The position numbers and the translations under genes were made by a program. Shown piece after piece: positions 43,433 through 52,564 of a DNA stretch of 64,000 bases. Numbering within the stretch: position 1 is the first letter of the stretch; the number at the start of each line of letters is the position of its first letter. A model generated the notes under the pieces. It did no database searches, was not told where the DNA came from, and saw only the letters and a program-made list of their open reading frames with translations. This DNA is from Eubacteriaceae bacterium (lineage in GTDB: Bacteria > Bacillota > Clostridia > Lachnospirales > Lachnospiraceae), in NCBI GenBank assembly GCA_910574915.1, contig CAJTCR010000001.1, forward strand, positions 124,001-188,000, in the 5' to 3' direction.

Positions 43433-44852
43433 TTTGCCGCCTCCTTCTGCTCACAATTACATAGACGCCATATCCTAAGAATGCCAGCGGAAAAATCCCA
43501 ATCATCAGAACCTTTAGGAAGGATGCCGTGGACTCATTCATCGTCAGGTAACTATAATTTAAAGATTTGCTTCGAATTGCTACTGCTTCCCGCTCACCGA
43601 TCATAAAAGAAAGCGCATTCATGCCCAGATCCAGATTAGCGCCAGATGAATACGCATTATACTGGTCGTCAAGAAAATCAGAAGACGCAAACCATACCAT
43701 CTGTCCTTCGCTGCCGCAAGCAACCGATACCACCGTTGCAAACGGCCCATCCACATCTCCTTCTTCTTTTTCATATTTTTCAAGCGCATACCCGGCAGCT
43801 TTACTATAAGCCGTTTCCGAAGTGGTCAAAAGCTGTGTGACAGAATCCGACGTATCTGCAACCGTCAGCCCTCTGGCAATCGGCATAATCGCATAATAAT
43901 TGCCTTCAACTAGCGGGTTTGTAATCTCATGTTCTGCCATTTCCGGTAGTAGAATATAAGGCTGCTGGAATGCGTAATGGTTCCTGTCGCCTTCCACCAC
44001 AATCCCTTCTTGCGCTTCCACGCCATAATCCCCAAGCAGGCTGTACAGATTCGTCAATGCCCCGTCTTCTACCGGCCCTGCCATCACCATCAGCTTGCCG
44101 CCATTTGTGGTGTATTCCGAAAGCATATCCTTTTCTTGCTTGGAAATATCACTGGTTGGCGCATAAATGAGCACCACGTCCGCTTCTTTTGGCACCGCGT
44201 CTGCATTTAACAGCGTAAATGTAACCGTTTCTATATTCTGCTTTTCAATCTGCTCTGCAAATACAGAAGAAAGCTCCGCCTCGCCGTGTCCCTCTGTAAG
44301 ATAAAGCTTTGGATGATCTTTTCTGACTACGTAATCAATCGCCGAAGTAATCGCACCCTCACCGTCAAAAGAAGTGGTATAGGAATAGCTCGTCATATCT
44401 GCTTCTTGCAGATAGATATCTTCATAGCTGATATACCGGCTGCTGTCACCACATTCTACAATGAAACTGTTATTCGGAACCGTTTCCGAAGTATACTGCT
44501 GTGTAAATGTCGGATAGACATCTGGATTTTTCTTTACCACTTCTATATGCTCTGAAAGGCTTTCATATTTTGCCAGCAAATTCTCAATCACATCATCTTC
44601 TTTGTCCGCCTGCACGACCCAGTAGATTGTCACATCTTTTTCCAGTGCATTCACCACTACTTTTGTATTGCTTGTAATGGAATACAGCTTTGTGGAGCTG
44701 ATATCCAACTGTGTCCATGCAGATGGCAGCACGGACGCTAAAACATTGACCACAATCAGTATTGCCAGCACAATCCCTGTTAACAACAGCGAATAAGCTC
44801 CGCCCTTTAATGCAATCTTGTTCTGCCCGCCTTTACGAATCCATTTTTTCAT
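43419..44852 (-). CDS. GldG-family ABC transporter accessory protein
   Basis: 477 residues. One TM near residues 20-42, an extracytoplasmic ABC-type uncharacterised domain (DVTIYWVVQADKEDDVIENLL, the start of its first half; KLYLTEGHGEAELSSVF, LIYAPTSDISKQEKDMLSEY) and a second TM at the C-terminus (450-470). This is the GldG layout known from Bacteroidetes gliding, but in Firmicutes it is an export-type complex of unknown cargo. The start overlaps the permease stop by one base (TGATG) and has GGAGG eight bases upstream. Confidence 0.88.
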   Translation of the reverse strand: MKKWIRKGGQNKIALKGGAYSLLLTGIVLAILIVVNVLASVLPSAWTQLDISSTKLYSITSNTKVVVNALEKDVTIYWVVQADKEDDVIENLLAKYESLSEHIEVVKKNPDVYPTFTQQYTSETVPNNSFIVECGDSSRYISYEDIYLQEADMTSYSYTTSFDGEGAITSAIDYVVRKDHPKLYLTEGHGEAELSSVFAEQIEKQNIETVTFTLLNADAVPKEADVVLIYAPTSDISKQEKDMLSEYTTNGGKLMVMAGPVEDGALTNLYSLLGDYGVEAQEGIVVEGDRNHYAFQQPYILLPEMAEHEITNPLVEGNYYAIMPIARGLTVADTSDSVTQLLTTSETAYSKAAGYALEKYEKEEGDVDGPFATVVSVACGSEGQMVWFASSDFLDDQYNAYSSGANLDLGMNALSFMIGEREAVAIRSKSLNYSYLTMNESTASFLKVLMIGIFPLAFLGYGVYVIVSRRRRQNETV

Positions 44853-45715
44853 CAGTTATACCTCCGTTTCTCAAGGGACTGCACTGACAGAAATAAAAAG
44901 AACACCGTCACGGTCACATAATACACGATTCCGGTCAGGTCAAATACACCGTTCACAAATTTATAAAAACGCTCAAACAAGGAGAGCTGTTTCATTATAT
45001 CAGGAAGCAGCCCTTCAAATGCCGCGCTGTCCATAACATATAATCCGGCAACAGCAATGGAAAGAACTGCCCCAATTCCAACAGCCAGTTTGTCATTTCT
45101 GGTTAAATACCGGATGACAACTCCAAGAAGAACCGCCGCCACAATCAGCGCTGCCGCAGAGCCGATTGCCGTGGACGACACATACTCCGCCAGTGTCACA
45201 CTGTAATAATTTAGTAGAATGACTGGAATTGCAATTCCCGCGGCAAATCCAAGATTATCCGTCAAAGAAGAAATAAACATGCTAATCGCAATAAACGCCG
45301 CTCCCATCATAAAAAACGCAAACATGGAGCCGTAGGACGTCAGCAGATAAACTTCTCCAAACCTGGCAAAAATCAGCGGATAAAAAGAAATGACCACAAG
45401 CGGCACAAGGTACACCACTAAAAGAGCCACATATTTCCCAATCATGATCTGCGAAGTTGTAATGGGCAAAGAATACAATAGCTGGTCTGTTTTCTGCCTG
45501 CGTTCTTCTGCGACCGCCTTCATCGTCAAAATCGGGATAATTACCACAAAACCAAGACATACAAAGCTCAGCACATACTCAAAATTTGCCACTGCCGACT
45601 GGATATTATAAAGCATCGCCCCTATGCCTACAAATGCCAGGAGAAACGCAGAAAAAATATAGGCTGTCAGTGAATGAAAATGACTCGACAGCTCATGCTT
45701 GCATACTGCAATCAT
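44852..45715 (-). CDS. ABC-2 type permease (GldF-like)
   Basis: 287 residues with six TM helices and the ABC-2 loop (VAEERRQKTDQLLYSLPITTSQIMIGKY, here only its core EERRQKTDQLLYSLPI). This is the membrane channel for the GldG/DUF4340 pair. It overlaps the ATPase remnant by four bases (ATGA). The ATPase that should drive it is broken (45712-46101). Confidence 0.9.
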   Translation of the reverse strand: MIAVCKHELSSHFHSLTAYIFSAFLLAFVGIGAMLYNIQSAVANFEYVLSFVCLGFVVIIPILTMKAVAEERRQKTDQLLYSLPITTSQIMIGKYVALLVVYLVPLVVISFYPLIFARFGEVYLLTSYGSMFAFFMMGAAFIAISMFISSLTDNLGFAAGIAIPVILLNYYSVTLAEYVSSTAIGSAAALIVAAVLLGVVIRYLTRNDKLAVGIGAVLSIAVAGLYVMDSAAFEGLLPDIMKQLSLFERFYKFVNGVFDLTGIVYYVTVTVFFLFLSVQSLEKRRYN

Positions 45716-46101
45716 TCTTTTTCCACCTCGCTTTCCTCTAAAGCATCTGCTTCTGTCAATTCAATAAAGACATCTTCCAGATTTGCTTTCTTTGACGCCA
45801 TCTCGACAATCGCCTTCTGCTTTTCTGCAAACGCAAAGAACAACCGCCGGCATACAGCTCTGGCATCGTCTATATCCGCTTTTACGTGAATCTTTAAAAG
45901 CCCCGTTTGCTCTTCATCCAGCGTGCATCCCTCGTACAGCGCCAGTTTTTCCAAAATCTCCTCCGCCTCCTCTGGAAGCGCTTCTACCGTAAAATCAATA
46001 CCGTTTGCTGACTGTCTGAGTTTTTCCAGATTTTCTGGCGCATCAAAGGCTACCAGCCTGCCCTTGGCAATGATCAGCACCTTTTCGCAAATTATAAACA
46101 A
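45712..46101 (-). pseudogene. C-terminal remnant of the Gld-type ABC ATPase
   Basis: Only the region after the H-loop is left: ICEKVLIIAKGRLVAFDAPENL, the usual end of an ABC ATPase nucleotide domain, then a C-terminal regulatory domain. Walker A, signature and Walker B are absent. The start available is a TTG inside foreign sequence: upstream, the sequence changes abruptly into a histidine-kinase gene around base 46095. A deletion has therefore removed the catalytic part and joined the two genes. Confidence 0.85.
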
Positions 46102-46531
46102 TCGTCATTCCATGCTCTGTCAGATACTGTTTGTAACGGTAATCCCCTATCCAGCCACGTTCCCTGCCGCTTTCACAGGTTTCTTTCGCATATTCCCGCG
46201 CCGTTTCTTCCGTAATCGCAGAAACCGAACTGACATCCACATCTGCCACCCCGCCGCTTTCATCAAACCGTACGGTAAAAAACCGCGTACTAAACGGCGT
46301 CTCTATGGTCATAAAATCCGGTACACCTACTGGGATTCTAGGATTTCCTCTGTCGTCCCTCCACTCTGGAAATCTTCCGTCATTATCCGATATCCGGTCT
46401 GTCAGCGCATCCATTGTTTCGTTGAGCTGCCTTGTACTAAAACTATAGATCAGAAAAAAGATTACCGTAAATACAAGAATCACAGAACCCCCGCATATGC
46501 GTATCACTTTCTTTTGCAAATGGTAAATCAT
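46043..46531 (-). pseudogene. N-terminal part of a sensor histidine kinase, cut by a deletion
   Basis: From the ATG at 46531 (MIYHLQKKVIRICGG), which overlaps the stop of the response-regulator gene (ATGA) and has GGAGG. One TM helix and a small sensor domain (about 40-140) follow. Past TEHGMTIVYN (around 46095) the frame runs into ABC-ATPase sequence read in another frame and stops at 46043. No HAMP, dimerisation or ATPase domain remains, so the kinase cannot work. Confidence 0.8.
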
Positions 46532-47202
46532 GGCACTTCCTCCAGCATATAACCCGCACCGCGTACAAACCTTATGCTGACAGGCGCTCCAATTTTGTCC
46601 ATCTTTTTTCGCAGATTCGAAATATGCACCCATACAGAGCTTGTATCAATCTCTGTATTCCACCCCCAGATATGTGTTAAAAACTGTTCCGCTGTAACAA
46701 TCATTCCCGGCTTTTCCATCAACATCTCCAATATCTGGTACTCCTTGCCCCTCAGCGCCTGCCGTTTTGTCTGACTCGAAATTTCATAGGTAGACCGATT
46801 CAGCGTCAGTCCTTTAAATGTCAAAAGCTCCGGTGTATAATTTTCTTTCCGTCTAAGCATTGCCCGGACTCTTGCCAAAAGCTCTGCCGTTGAAAACGGC
46901 TTTGCCAAATAATCATCCGCCCCGGCGTCCAGCCCTTCTACTCTCTGGGAAACTTCTGTTCTTGCCGTCAAAAACAGTGCCGGCGTTGTAATATTTGCTT
47001 TCCTGAGCGCTTTTAAAACCTCAATCCCATCCATTCCAGGCATCATAATATCGAAAACAAGCCCGTCATATTCTCCCGTAAGGGCATATTCCAAAGCTTC
47101 TTTTCCGTCCGTCACTCCATCCGCGCTGAACCTATTTAAAGTAAAGATATGCAGCAAGGATTTCAGCAACCTGGCGTCATCCTCTGCGATTAATATTTTC
47201 AT
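46528..47202 (-). CDS. OmpR/PhoB-family response regulator
   Basis: 224 residues from the ATG at 47202 (MKILIAEDDARLL), with GGAG seven bases upstream. The receiver has the acceptor Asp in LVFDIMMPGMDG and AKPF; the C-terminal winged helix reads LRGKEYQILEMLMEKPG and VWVHISNLRKKMDKIG. Its cognate kinase is the truncated gene that overlaps its end, so it is now an orphan or uses cross-talk. Confidence 0.95.
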   Translation of the reverse strand: MKILIAEDDARLLKSLLHIFTLNRFSADGVTDGKEALEYALTGEYDGLVFDIMMPGMDGIEVLKALRKANITTPALFLTARTEVSQRVEGLDAGADDYLAKPFSTAELLARVRAMLRRKENYTPELLTFKGLTLNRSTYEISSQTKRQALRGKEYQILEMLMEKPGMIVTAEQFLTHIWGWNTEIDTSSVWVHISNLRKKMDKIGAPVSIRFVRGAGYMLEEVP

Positions 47203-47349
47203 CTGCTCACTCCAATCCATTCTGCTGTTTCTATATTCGTCCATCCCATACGATAAAGGCACCCCGCTTCCTTCGCTTTTTTATTTTCCTTTTTTTATTG
47301 TATTACTCACAAGCACAAAAAGCAAGCAGGGTACCCCTGTTTTTGCATG

Positions 47350-48498
47350 TTACTGCATACGCGCCACATCCCGCAGCAGCCTGACGTTTTCTTCCACCGC
47401 GTCCACTGCCATACGCACCTCTTCCCATGTCGTGGACTCTCCCAAAGTCATGCGAAGCGTACCAGACGCCAGCTCTTTGTCTCTTCCGATTGCTGTCAGC
47501 ACGTGGGACGGTTCCGCAGAGCCAGTCGAACAGGCAGAAGCCGCAGACGCGCAGATGTCTTTGGCATCCAGCAGCAGAAGAAGTGTCTCGCCTTCTACCT
47601 GTGTAAAGCTGAAATTGACATTGTTCGGCAGCCTTGTGCTGCGGTCGCCGTTTAGCCACGCGCCTGGTATCCGGCTTTGGATCTCACGGATCATCCAGTC
47701 ACGCATCCTTATCTCACGGTACATGCGCTCCGGCATTGCCTGCATGGCGACCTGCGCCGCCGTCCCGATTCCTACGATGCCCGGTACATTTTCTGTGCCG
47801 GCACGCTTTCCGCGCTCTTGTCCGCCCCCGTGGATAAAGGACGCCGTCTTTACTCCGTCACGGATATATAAAAATCCCGTTCCTTTCGGCCCGTAAAATT
47901 TATGTCCGCTCGCACTCAGCAGATCGATATTGTAATAATCCACATTGATCGGCACCTGCGCATACGCCTGCACCGCATCCGTATGAAATAGTACGCGATG
48001 CCGCCTTGCAATCCTGCCGATCTGCGCGATTGGCTCGATCGTACCGATTTCGTTATTGGCAAACATCACGGAAATCAGTATCGTATCTGGGCGAATCGCC
48101 TCTTCCAACTGCTGCGGGCTTACAAATCCTCTGGCATCCACCGGCAGATACGTCACCGCATAGCCCTGTTCCTCCAGATAGCTGCACGTATGGATCACCG
48201 CATGATGCTCGATCTGCGTCGTGATGATATGCCTGCCCCGCTCCTTATACGCTTCTGCCGTCCCTTTCAGCGCCCAGTTGTCGGATTCGCTGCCTCCTGC
48301 TGTAAAATAAATTTCATCTGCATGTGCATGAAGCGAATACGCAATGACACGCCTGGCATGTTCCACCGCGTGCCTGCTGCGCTCTCCAAATTCATAGATC
48401 GTAGATGCATTCGCATAGTCTTTTGCATAATAAGGCTGCATACTTGCGGCTACCTGCTCTGCCATCGGCGTAGTCGCTGCATGGTCCAGATAAATCAT
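47350..48498 (-). CDS. cysteine desulfurase (second, NifS/IscS-like)
   Basis: 382 residues from the ATG at 48498 (MIYLDHAATTPM), with AGGAGG eight bases upstream; the longer frame has no ribosome site. The PLP lysine is in LSASGHKFYGPKG and the cysteine in SACSTGSAEPS. It is different in sequence from the ThiI-linked enzyme at 861-2018, and no iscU/sufU scaffold is adjacent, so its acceptor is unknown. Confidence 0.92.
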   Translation of the reverse strand: MIYLDHAATTPMAEQVAASMQPYYAKDYANASTIYEFGERSRHAVEHARRVIAYSLHAHADEIYFTAGGSESDNWALKGTAEAYKERGRHIITTQIEHHAVIHTCSYLEEQGYAVTYLPVDARGFVSPQQLEEAIRPDTILISVMFANNEIGTIEPIAQIGRIARRHRVLFHTDAVQAYAQVPINVDYYNIDLLSASGHKFYGPKGTGFLYIRDGVKTASFIHGGGQERGKRAGTENVPGIVGIGTAAQVAMQAMPERMYREIRMRDWMIREIQSRIPGAWLNGDRSTRLPNNVNFSFTQVEGETLLLLLDAKDICASAASACSTGSAEPSHVLTAIGRDKELASGTLRMTLGESTTWEEVRMAVDAVEENVRLLRDVARMQ

Positions 48499-48607
48499 AA
48501 CACTTCCTCCTGTCATCCAAAAATCCTGGCAGCATCGGCTTACGCATAATCCTATATCCTGCACATATATATAGAAATAAGACAAAACACCTCTAAGGAT
48601 TCTGCTT

Positions 48608-49921
48608 ATGCCAAACTTATCCAACATTAAAAAATATGCCAACCACCCTGTACTGCTTGGTACGGCGCTGCTTACCGCCACCGGCGTTGCAAGCCGGATT
48701 ATAGGCTTCTTCTATAGAATATTCCTCTCCCATACAGTTGGTGCACAGGGAATGGGAATTTACCAGCTCATCTTCCCTGTATTTGCGCTCGGTGTCGCTT
48801 TCTGCGGCGCAGGCGTCCAGACCGCGGTCTCCAAATATACGGCTGAGGCGGTAGGCGCCGGGCGCTGCCCGCAGACATGTCTGTATGCAGGACTTGTGTT
48901 ATCTGTCAGTCTGTCTGTATTTTGTACGCTTTCTATCTATGCGGGCGCAGACCTTGTCGCTGTGAATGTGTTAGACGAACCGCGCTGCGGCGAGCTTTTG
49001 CGCATTGTCTCGCTCTCCCTGCCGCTTGCCGCGATCCATTCCTGTATCAACGGCTATTACTATGGGCTGCAAAAGACCTTCGTCCCATCCGTCTCGCAGC
49101 TCTTAGAGCAGGTATGCCGCGTGCTGTGCGTTTACCTGATCTACCGCATCTGTGAGAGCCAGGGACGTCCCGTCTCTGCGGCAATGGCTGTCTGGGGCAT
49201 CGTATGCGGAGAATTCGCAGGCGTGCTCTTCTCCGTGACAGTCGTACCATTAAAAAAATGCAGGGAACGGCTGTCCGCCTGCCTGCGGCACATTTTTATT
49301 TTTTCGGTGCCGCTTACCGCAAACCGCGTGCTTATTAATTTTATCAACAGTACCGAAGCGATCTTAATCCCGATCTGCTTAAAAGCTTACGGATACTCCA
49401 ATGAAGACGCCCTTGGCATCTTCGGCATCCTGACTGGCATGGCAATGCCGATGATCCTCTTTCCGTCCGTACTGACCAACTCTGTCTCCGTTATGCTGCT
49501 GCCGTCCATCTCACAGGCAAAAGCACAAAAAAACCAGGCGCTCATCCACCGTACGATTCGACGCACGATAGAATCCTGTCTGGTTCTTGGATTTGCCAGT
49601 ACTTTATTTTTCCTGCTGACGTATTCCATGATCGGGAAGTATTTATTTGCAAACACGCTTGCAGGCATTTATATCCGCACCCTGAGCTTTATCTGCCCGT
49701 TTATGTTTTTATCCACCACTTTAAACAGCGTCCTGCATGGGCTTGGCCATCCAACCGCCACCCTGGTATTAAACTTAAGCGGCTGCCTGCTGCGGATTGC
49801 CGTTATCTGGCTCTTTGTGCCTGTTTACGGCATCCGTGCCTACCTGTACGGTATGCTTGCCAGCCAGATTTTAACATCGCTGTGCGCGGTTTACCTGCTG
49901 AACCGCTCCAAAGACCTTTAG
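48608..49921 (+). CDS. SpoVB-like polysaccharide/lipid II flippase (MOP superfamily)
   Basis: 437 residues with about 12 TM helices. The N-terminus LLTATGVASRIIGFFYRIFL and GAQGMGIYQLIFPV are typical for SpoVB/MurJ-like flippases of the MOP superfamily. In spore formers SpoVB moves cortex precursors across the membrane. The ATG has AAGGA eight bases upstream. It is convergent with the J-domain gene, the stops being one base apart. Confidence 0.9.
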   Translation: MPNLSNIKKYANHPVLLGTALLTATGVASRIIGFFYRIFLSHTVGAQGMGIYQLIFPVFALGVAFCGAGVQTAVSKYTAEAVGAGRCPQTCLYAGLVLSVSLSVFCTLSIYAGADLVAVNVLDEPRCGELLRIVSLSLPLAAIHSCINGYYYGLQKTFVPSVSQLLEQVCRVLCVYLIYRICESQGRPVSAAMAVWGIVCGEFAGVLFSVTVVPLKKCRERLSACLRHIFIFSVPLTANRVLINFINSTEAILIPICLKAYGYSNEDALGIFGILTGMAMPMILFPSVLTNSVSVMLLPSISQAKAQKNQALIHRTIRRTIESCLVLGFASTLFFLLTYSMIGKYLFANTLAGIYIRTLSFICPFMFLSTTLNSVLHGLGHPTATLVLNLSGCLLRIAVIWLFVPVYGIRAYLYGMLASQILTSLCAVYLLNRSKDL

Positions 49922-49922
49922 C

Positions 49923-50525
49923 TTATACACAGCAGCAGGTACAGCACATATTCATAAACACCATAGACATACAAAAACGGTTAAAGCTCTCATACGGCCT
50001 GCCATAGCTCTCTCCCATGCTGCTGTACCAGGTTCCGCCAAAATGAAGCTGCTGCATAAGCTGGCGGTATTCGATATTGCTTGGCTCCATACGAACTGCC
50101 TGTTCCGCAAATTCGAGTGCCGTCACATTGTTGCCCAGCCCCGCGTTTGCCACTGCACAGTAATAATACCACCTCGCGCTGTGATTGGCAATATTGTTTA
50201 GCACATGCATTGCCTCCTGGTAGCAGCGGTTGGCGAGATAATTCGCTGCCGCCTGCATCTGCGGGTCTTCCTGCTGCCTGCTCCCAAAGCCTGCGTACCT
50301 TGCCGAGCCAAAGCCGGAAAAACTGCTTCCGCCCTTCTGCTTTTCCTGCATAATCTGGTTATACGCCTGCTGGATCTCCTTAAAGCGCTCCTCTGCCTGC
50401 TCCTTGTTCGGATTGTTGACATTTGCATCGGGATGGTATTTCCGGCTCAATGCACGATATGCTTTTTTTATCTCTTCATCTGTTGCACCAGGGCTTAAGC
50501 CCAGTATGTCATATGGATTTCCCAT
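49923..50525 (-). CDS. J-domain protein with TPR-like C-terminus
   Basis: 200 residues. J domain at the N-terminus with HPD ([15 protein letters not shown]), a Gly/Phe/Ser-rich link, a TPR-like helical part ([20 protein letters not shown] and [20 protein letters not shown]) and a Cys-rich end (CCTCCCV). It pairs with DUF5685 and the zinc-ribbon membrane protein downstream of it in many gut Clostridia, which suggests a small co-chaperone complex (inference from context). Confidence 0.85.
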   Translation of the reverse strand: MGNPYDILGLSPGATDEEIKKAYRALSRKYHPDANVNNPNKEQAEERFKEIQQAYNQIMQEKQKGGSSFSGFGSARYAGFGSRQQEDPQMQAAANYLANRCYQEAMHVLNNIANHSARWYYYCAVANAGLGNNVTALEFAEQAVRMEPSNIEYRQLMQQLHFGGTWYSSMGESYGRPYESFNRFCMSMVFMNMCCTCCCV

Positions 50526-50586
50526 ATTCTGCTGTTCCTCTCTTCTTTGTTAAATTATGGAATCCATCCACACCGTTCTTTTTGCT

Positions 50587-51567
50587 TTATATCTTTTGTT
50601 CTGTTCCTTTTTGTTTTGTTTCTTTTTTTTCCTTAGTCTTTTCTCTGATTTTTTTCTCTTTTTCTTTTTTCTCTCTCTCTTTCTTCTCCCTTTTTTCTTT
50701 TTCTTTCTTCTCTTTTTTTTCATCTTTGGACTGCTTTGTCTGCTTTTTTAAGCGCAGGTATTCGTATTTCGTCCATACACCGGAATAGAGGATATTGCGG
50801 CAGATCTCTGCGTGGAGCAAAATCGGCAGACGTTCAAACGACTTTGCGCATTCGGACATCATGCTTGTCAAAAGCAGCCCGGAAAACGTCTCAAAGTCCT
50901 GTTCGGTCTCCTTGTGCATCAGGTTCAGCACATTGTAGCAGTTGTTTTTACTGTCTTTTCCGATGTCTTCATAAGCATCCATCAAATAAATAAACTTGCC
51001 CATATAAAAGCCCATGCAGCGCAGCTCCTCTGCCCAGATGTCATGCTCCTTCCAGGCAAAGATCTCCCCCAGCATCTCCCCGGTCAGCCCTGCCACCGCG
51101 TCCACATTGCGCTCTTTTCCTTTTTCCGCCAGCTCCAGCCTTTGCAGATAATGCTGGATCGCCTGCCCCTGCCTTGGGTAATGCGCCGCAATCCGCTCAT
51201 AATCTTTTTTAAACATCTGCGACAGCGCTTTTTTTGTATACGAACGGTTATCATGCCAGTCGTCCTCAAAGTTTTTCGTACAAAGCAAAAGGTTCATCGC
51301 AGCCGCATATTTTGTCGCCTCGTTAAAGCGCGCCGTCTGCTTTTTGGAAGGATGCACCGCACAGATAAATTCTTCCGTCTCATCCTCCAGCTCGTAAAGC
51401 CCTGTCAAAAGCACAATCAAAAAAGTCATATCATAATTTAATAACATCTGCCCTTTTCTGCCAAAGCTTTCCTTAAGCTTCTGGCACAGCCCGCAGTAAT
51501 ACGACTGATAGATCTGGCGGTCGGTCAGGTTCAGTTTTTCCCGATTTACATTAATATATCCAAACAT
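50587..51567 (-). CDS. DUF5685 family protein with a Lys/Glu-rich tail
   Basis: 326 residues. Residues 1-270 match what I know as DUF5685: N-terminal MFGYINVNREKLNLTD, SYYCGLCQKLKESFG and YDMTFLIVLLTGLYELED, largely helical. From about 272 on the tail is a long run of Lys and Glu (KKEKEKREKKEREKK type), an extended single helix or disordered tract. It is the middle gene of the J-domain/DUF5685/zinc-ribbon group, 7 bases after the zinc-ribbon gene. Function unknown. Confidence 0.8.
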   Translation of the reverse strand: MFGYINVNREKLNLTDRQIYQSYYCGLCQKLKESFGRKGQMLLNYDMTFLIVLLTGLYELEDETEEFICAVHPSKKQTARFNEATKYAAAMNLLLCTKNFEDDWHDNRSYTKKALSQMFKKDYERIAAHYPRQGQAIQHYLQRLELAEKGKERNVDAVAGLTGEMLGEIFAWKEHDIWAEELRCMGFYMGKFIYLMDAYEDIGKDSKNNCYNVLNLMHKETEQDFETFSGLLLTSMMSECAKSFERLPILLHAEICRNILYSGVWTKYEYLRLKKQTKQSKDEKKEKKEKEKREKKEREKKEKEKKIREKTKEKKETKQKGTEQKI

Positions 51568-51573
51568 AGCCGG

Positions 51574-51978
51574 TCAGCTCTTTTTCACAAATTCATTGCG
51601 GCATTTCGGACAGGTGATCCTGATTTTTCCTCTGCCCCTTGGCACCCGTACCTTCTGCCTACAGCCAGGACATTTATAAAAACGATACTCCTTGCGCTGT
51701 GCCCAATGTTTTTTTTCATTCTTATATTTTACAAGCTTTTGGTAACGCCAGTTTAAATATTTCTGGTTCTGCGCCGACATCTTTGCGATATTTTTCGAAA
51801 AGGAACGGTAAATTCCGTACCCCATAAGCGCAATGCCAGCAACATAAAACAGCATCTTCCCTGTAATTAAATTCAGCACAAGAAATGCCAGTGCCAGTCC
51901 AAGATACACCTTTGAAAGCTGGTCATTGCCGTACCTACCGTACATAAATCTTGCCATACGCTCCCGAAACCCATTCAT
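51574..51978 (-). CDS. zinc-ribbon membrane protein (134 aa)
   Basis: Two TM helices around residues 22-55 (YLGLALAFLVLNLITG, MLFYVAGIALMGYGIY) and a C-terminal cytosolic zinc ribbon (YKCPGCRQKVRVPRG ... ITCPKCRNEF). A basic loop joins them. Small proteins of this type are common in Clostridia and usually near DUF5685 and a J-domain gene, as here. The ATG has GGAGAG upstream. Function unknown. Confidence 0.8.
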   Translation of the reverse strand: MNGFRERMARFMYGRYGNDQLSKVYLGLALAFLVLNLITGKMLFYVAGIALMGYGIYRSFSKNIAKMSAQNQKYLNWRYQKLVKYKNEKKHWAQRKEYRFYKCPGCRQKVRVPRGRGKIRITCPKCRNEFVKKS

Positions 51979-52117
51979 ATATTCACTCTCCTATCCCGCT
52001 GCCATGCTTACAGCGCGGTCTTTTATACTTCTATGGTATATGCGAAACATTTTTCTGTCAAGAGATAACTATGGTTTTCAGAAAAAATTGAGAATCTTTA
52101 TATTTTATTCATACACA

Positions 52118-52141
52118 AAAAGGCTGTTAAAACAGCCTTTT
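52118..52141 (-). terminator. terminator of RNase P RNA
   Basis: Hairpin AAAAGGCTGTT/AACAGCCTTTT with T run on both sides, just after the rnpB 3' end on the minus strand. Confidence 0.93.
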
Positions 52142-52146
52142 CAATG

Positions 52147-52509
52147 CAAACCGCAAGCAGGACGATAAGCCGGGTTATGTCTCGAATGATCATCTATCTA
52201 GGACGGCTGTTACCAGCCGCCTCAAGCGACCTACCTGAAGCTGGCGGGCAACGTCACTGCTTCTGCTCGGTCTTGCTTCGGATGGGGTTTACATGTGCCC
52301 TCCCTGTTACCAGGAAGGCGGTAGTCTCTTACACTGCCCTTCCACCCTTACCGGCTCCGGTATCCCGGCTCCGGCGGTATATTTCTGTTGCACTTTCCTG
52401 GGAGTCGCCTCCACCGGACGTTATCCGGCATCCTGCCCTGTGAAGCCCGGACTTTCCTCACCTGCGGCATTTCTGCACTTGCAGCCGCGATCATTTATCC
52501 TGCTTGCTG
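52147..52509 (-). ncRNA. rnpB: RNase P RNA (rnpB)
   Basis: The catalytic RNA that trims tRNA 5' ends. P1 is formed by GCAAGCAGGA near the 5' end and TCCTGCTTGC at the 3' end (52153-52162 and 52498-52507 on the plus strand). Conserved core strings are GAGGAAAGTCCGGGCTTCAC (CR I), the ACAGAAA segment with GTAAACCCCATCC-type P15 area and GACATAACCCGGCTTATCG at the 3' end. Length about 363 nt, in the range of type A RNAs. Ends are estimated. Confidence 0.95.
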
Positions 52510-52564
52510 TTCCTTATTTATTCAAACACATCTTCCCAAAAATGTAAAGTATTTTTTCTTCTAT

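Noticed and set aside
47283-47349. Terminator after the second cysteine desulfurase
   Set aside because: Only a 5-bp GC stem with irregular flanks is seen; not strong enough to list.
50423-50788. Phe/Ser/Leu-rich open frame on the plus strand
   Set aside because: Mirror of the Lys/Glu-rich tail of the DUF5685 gene.
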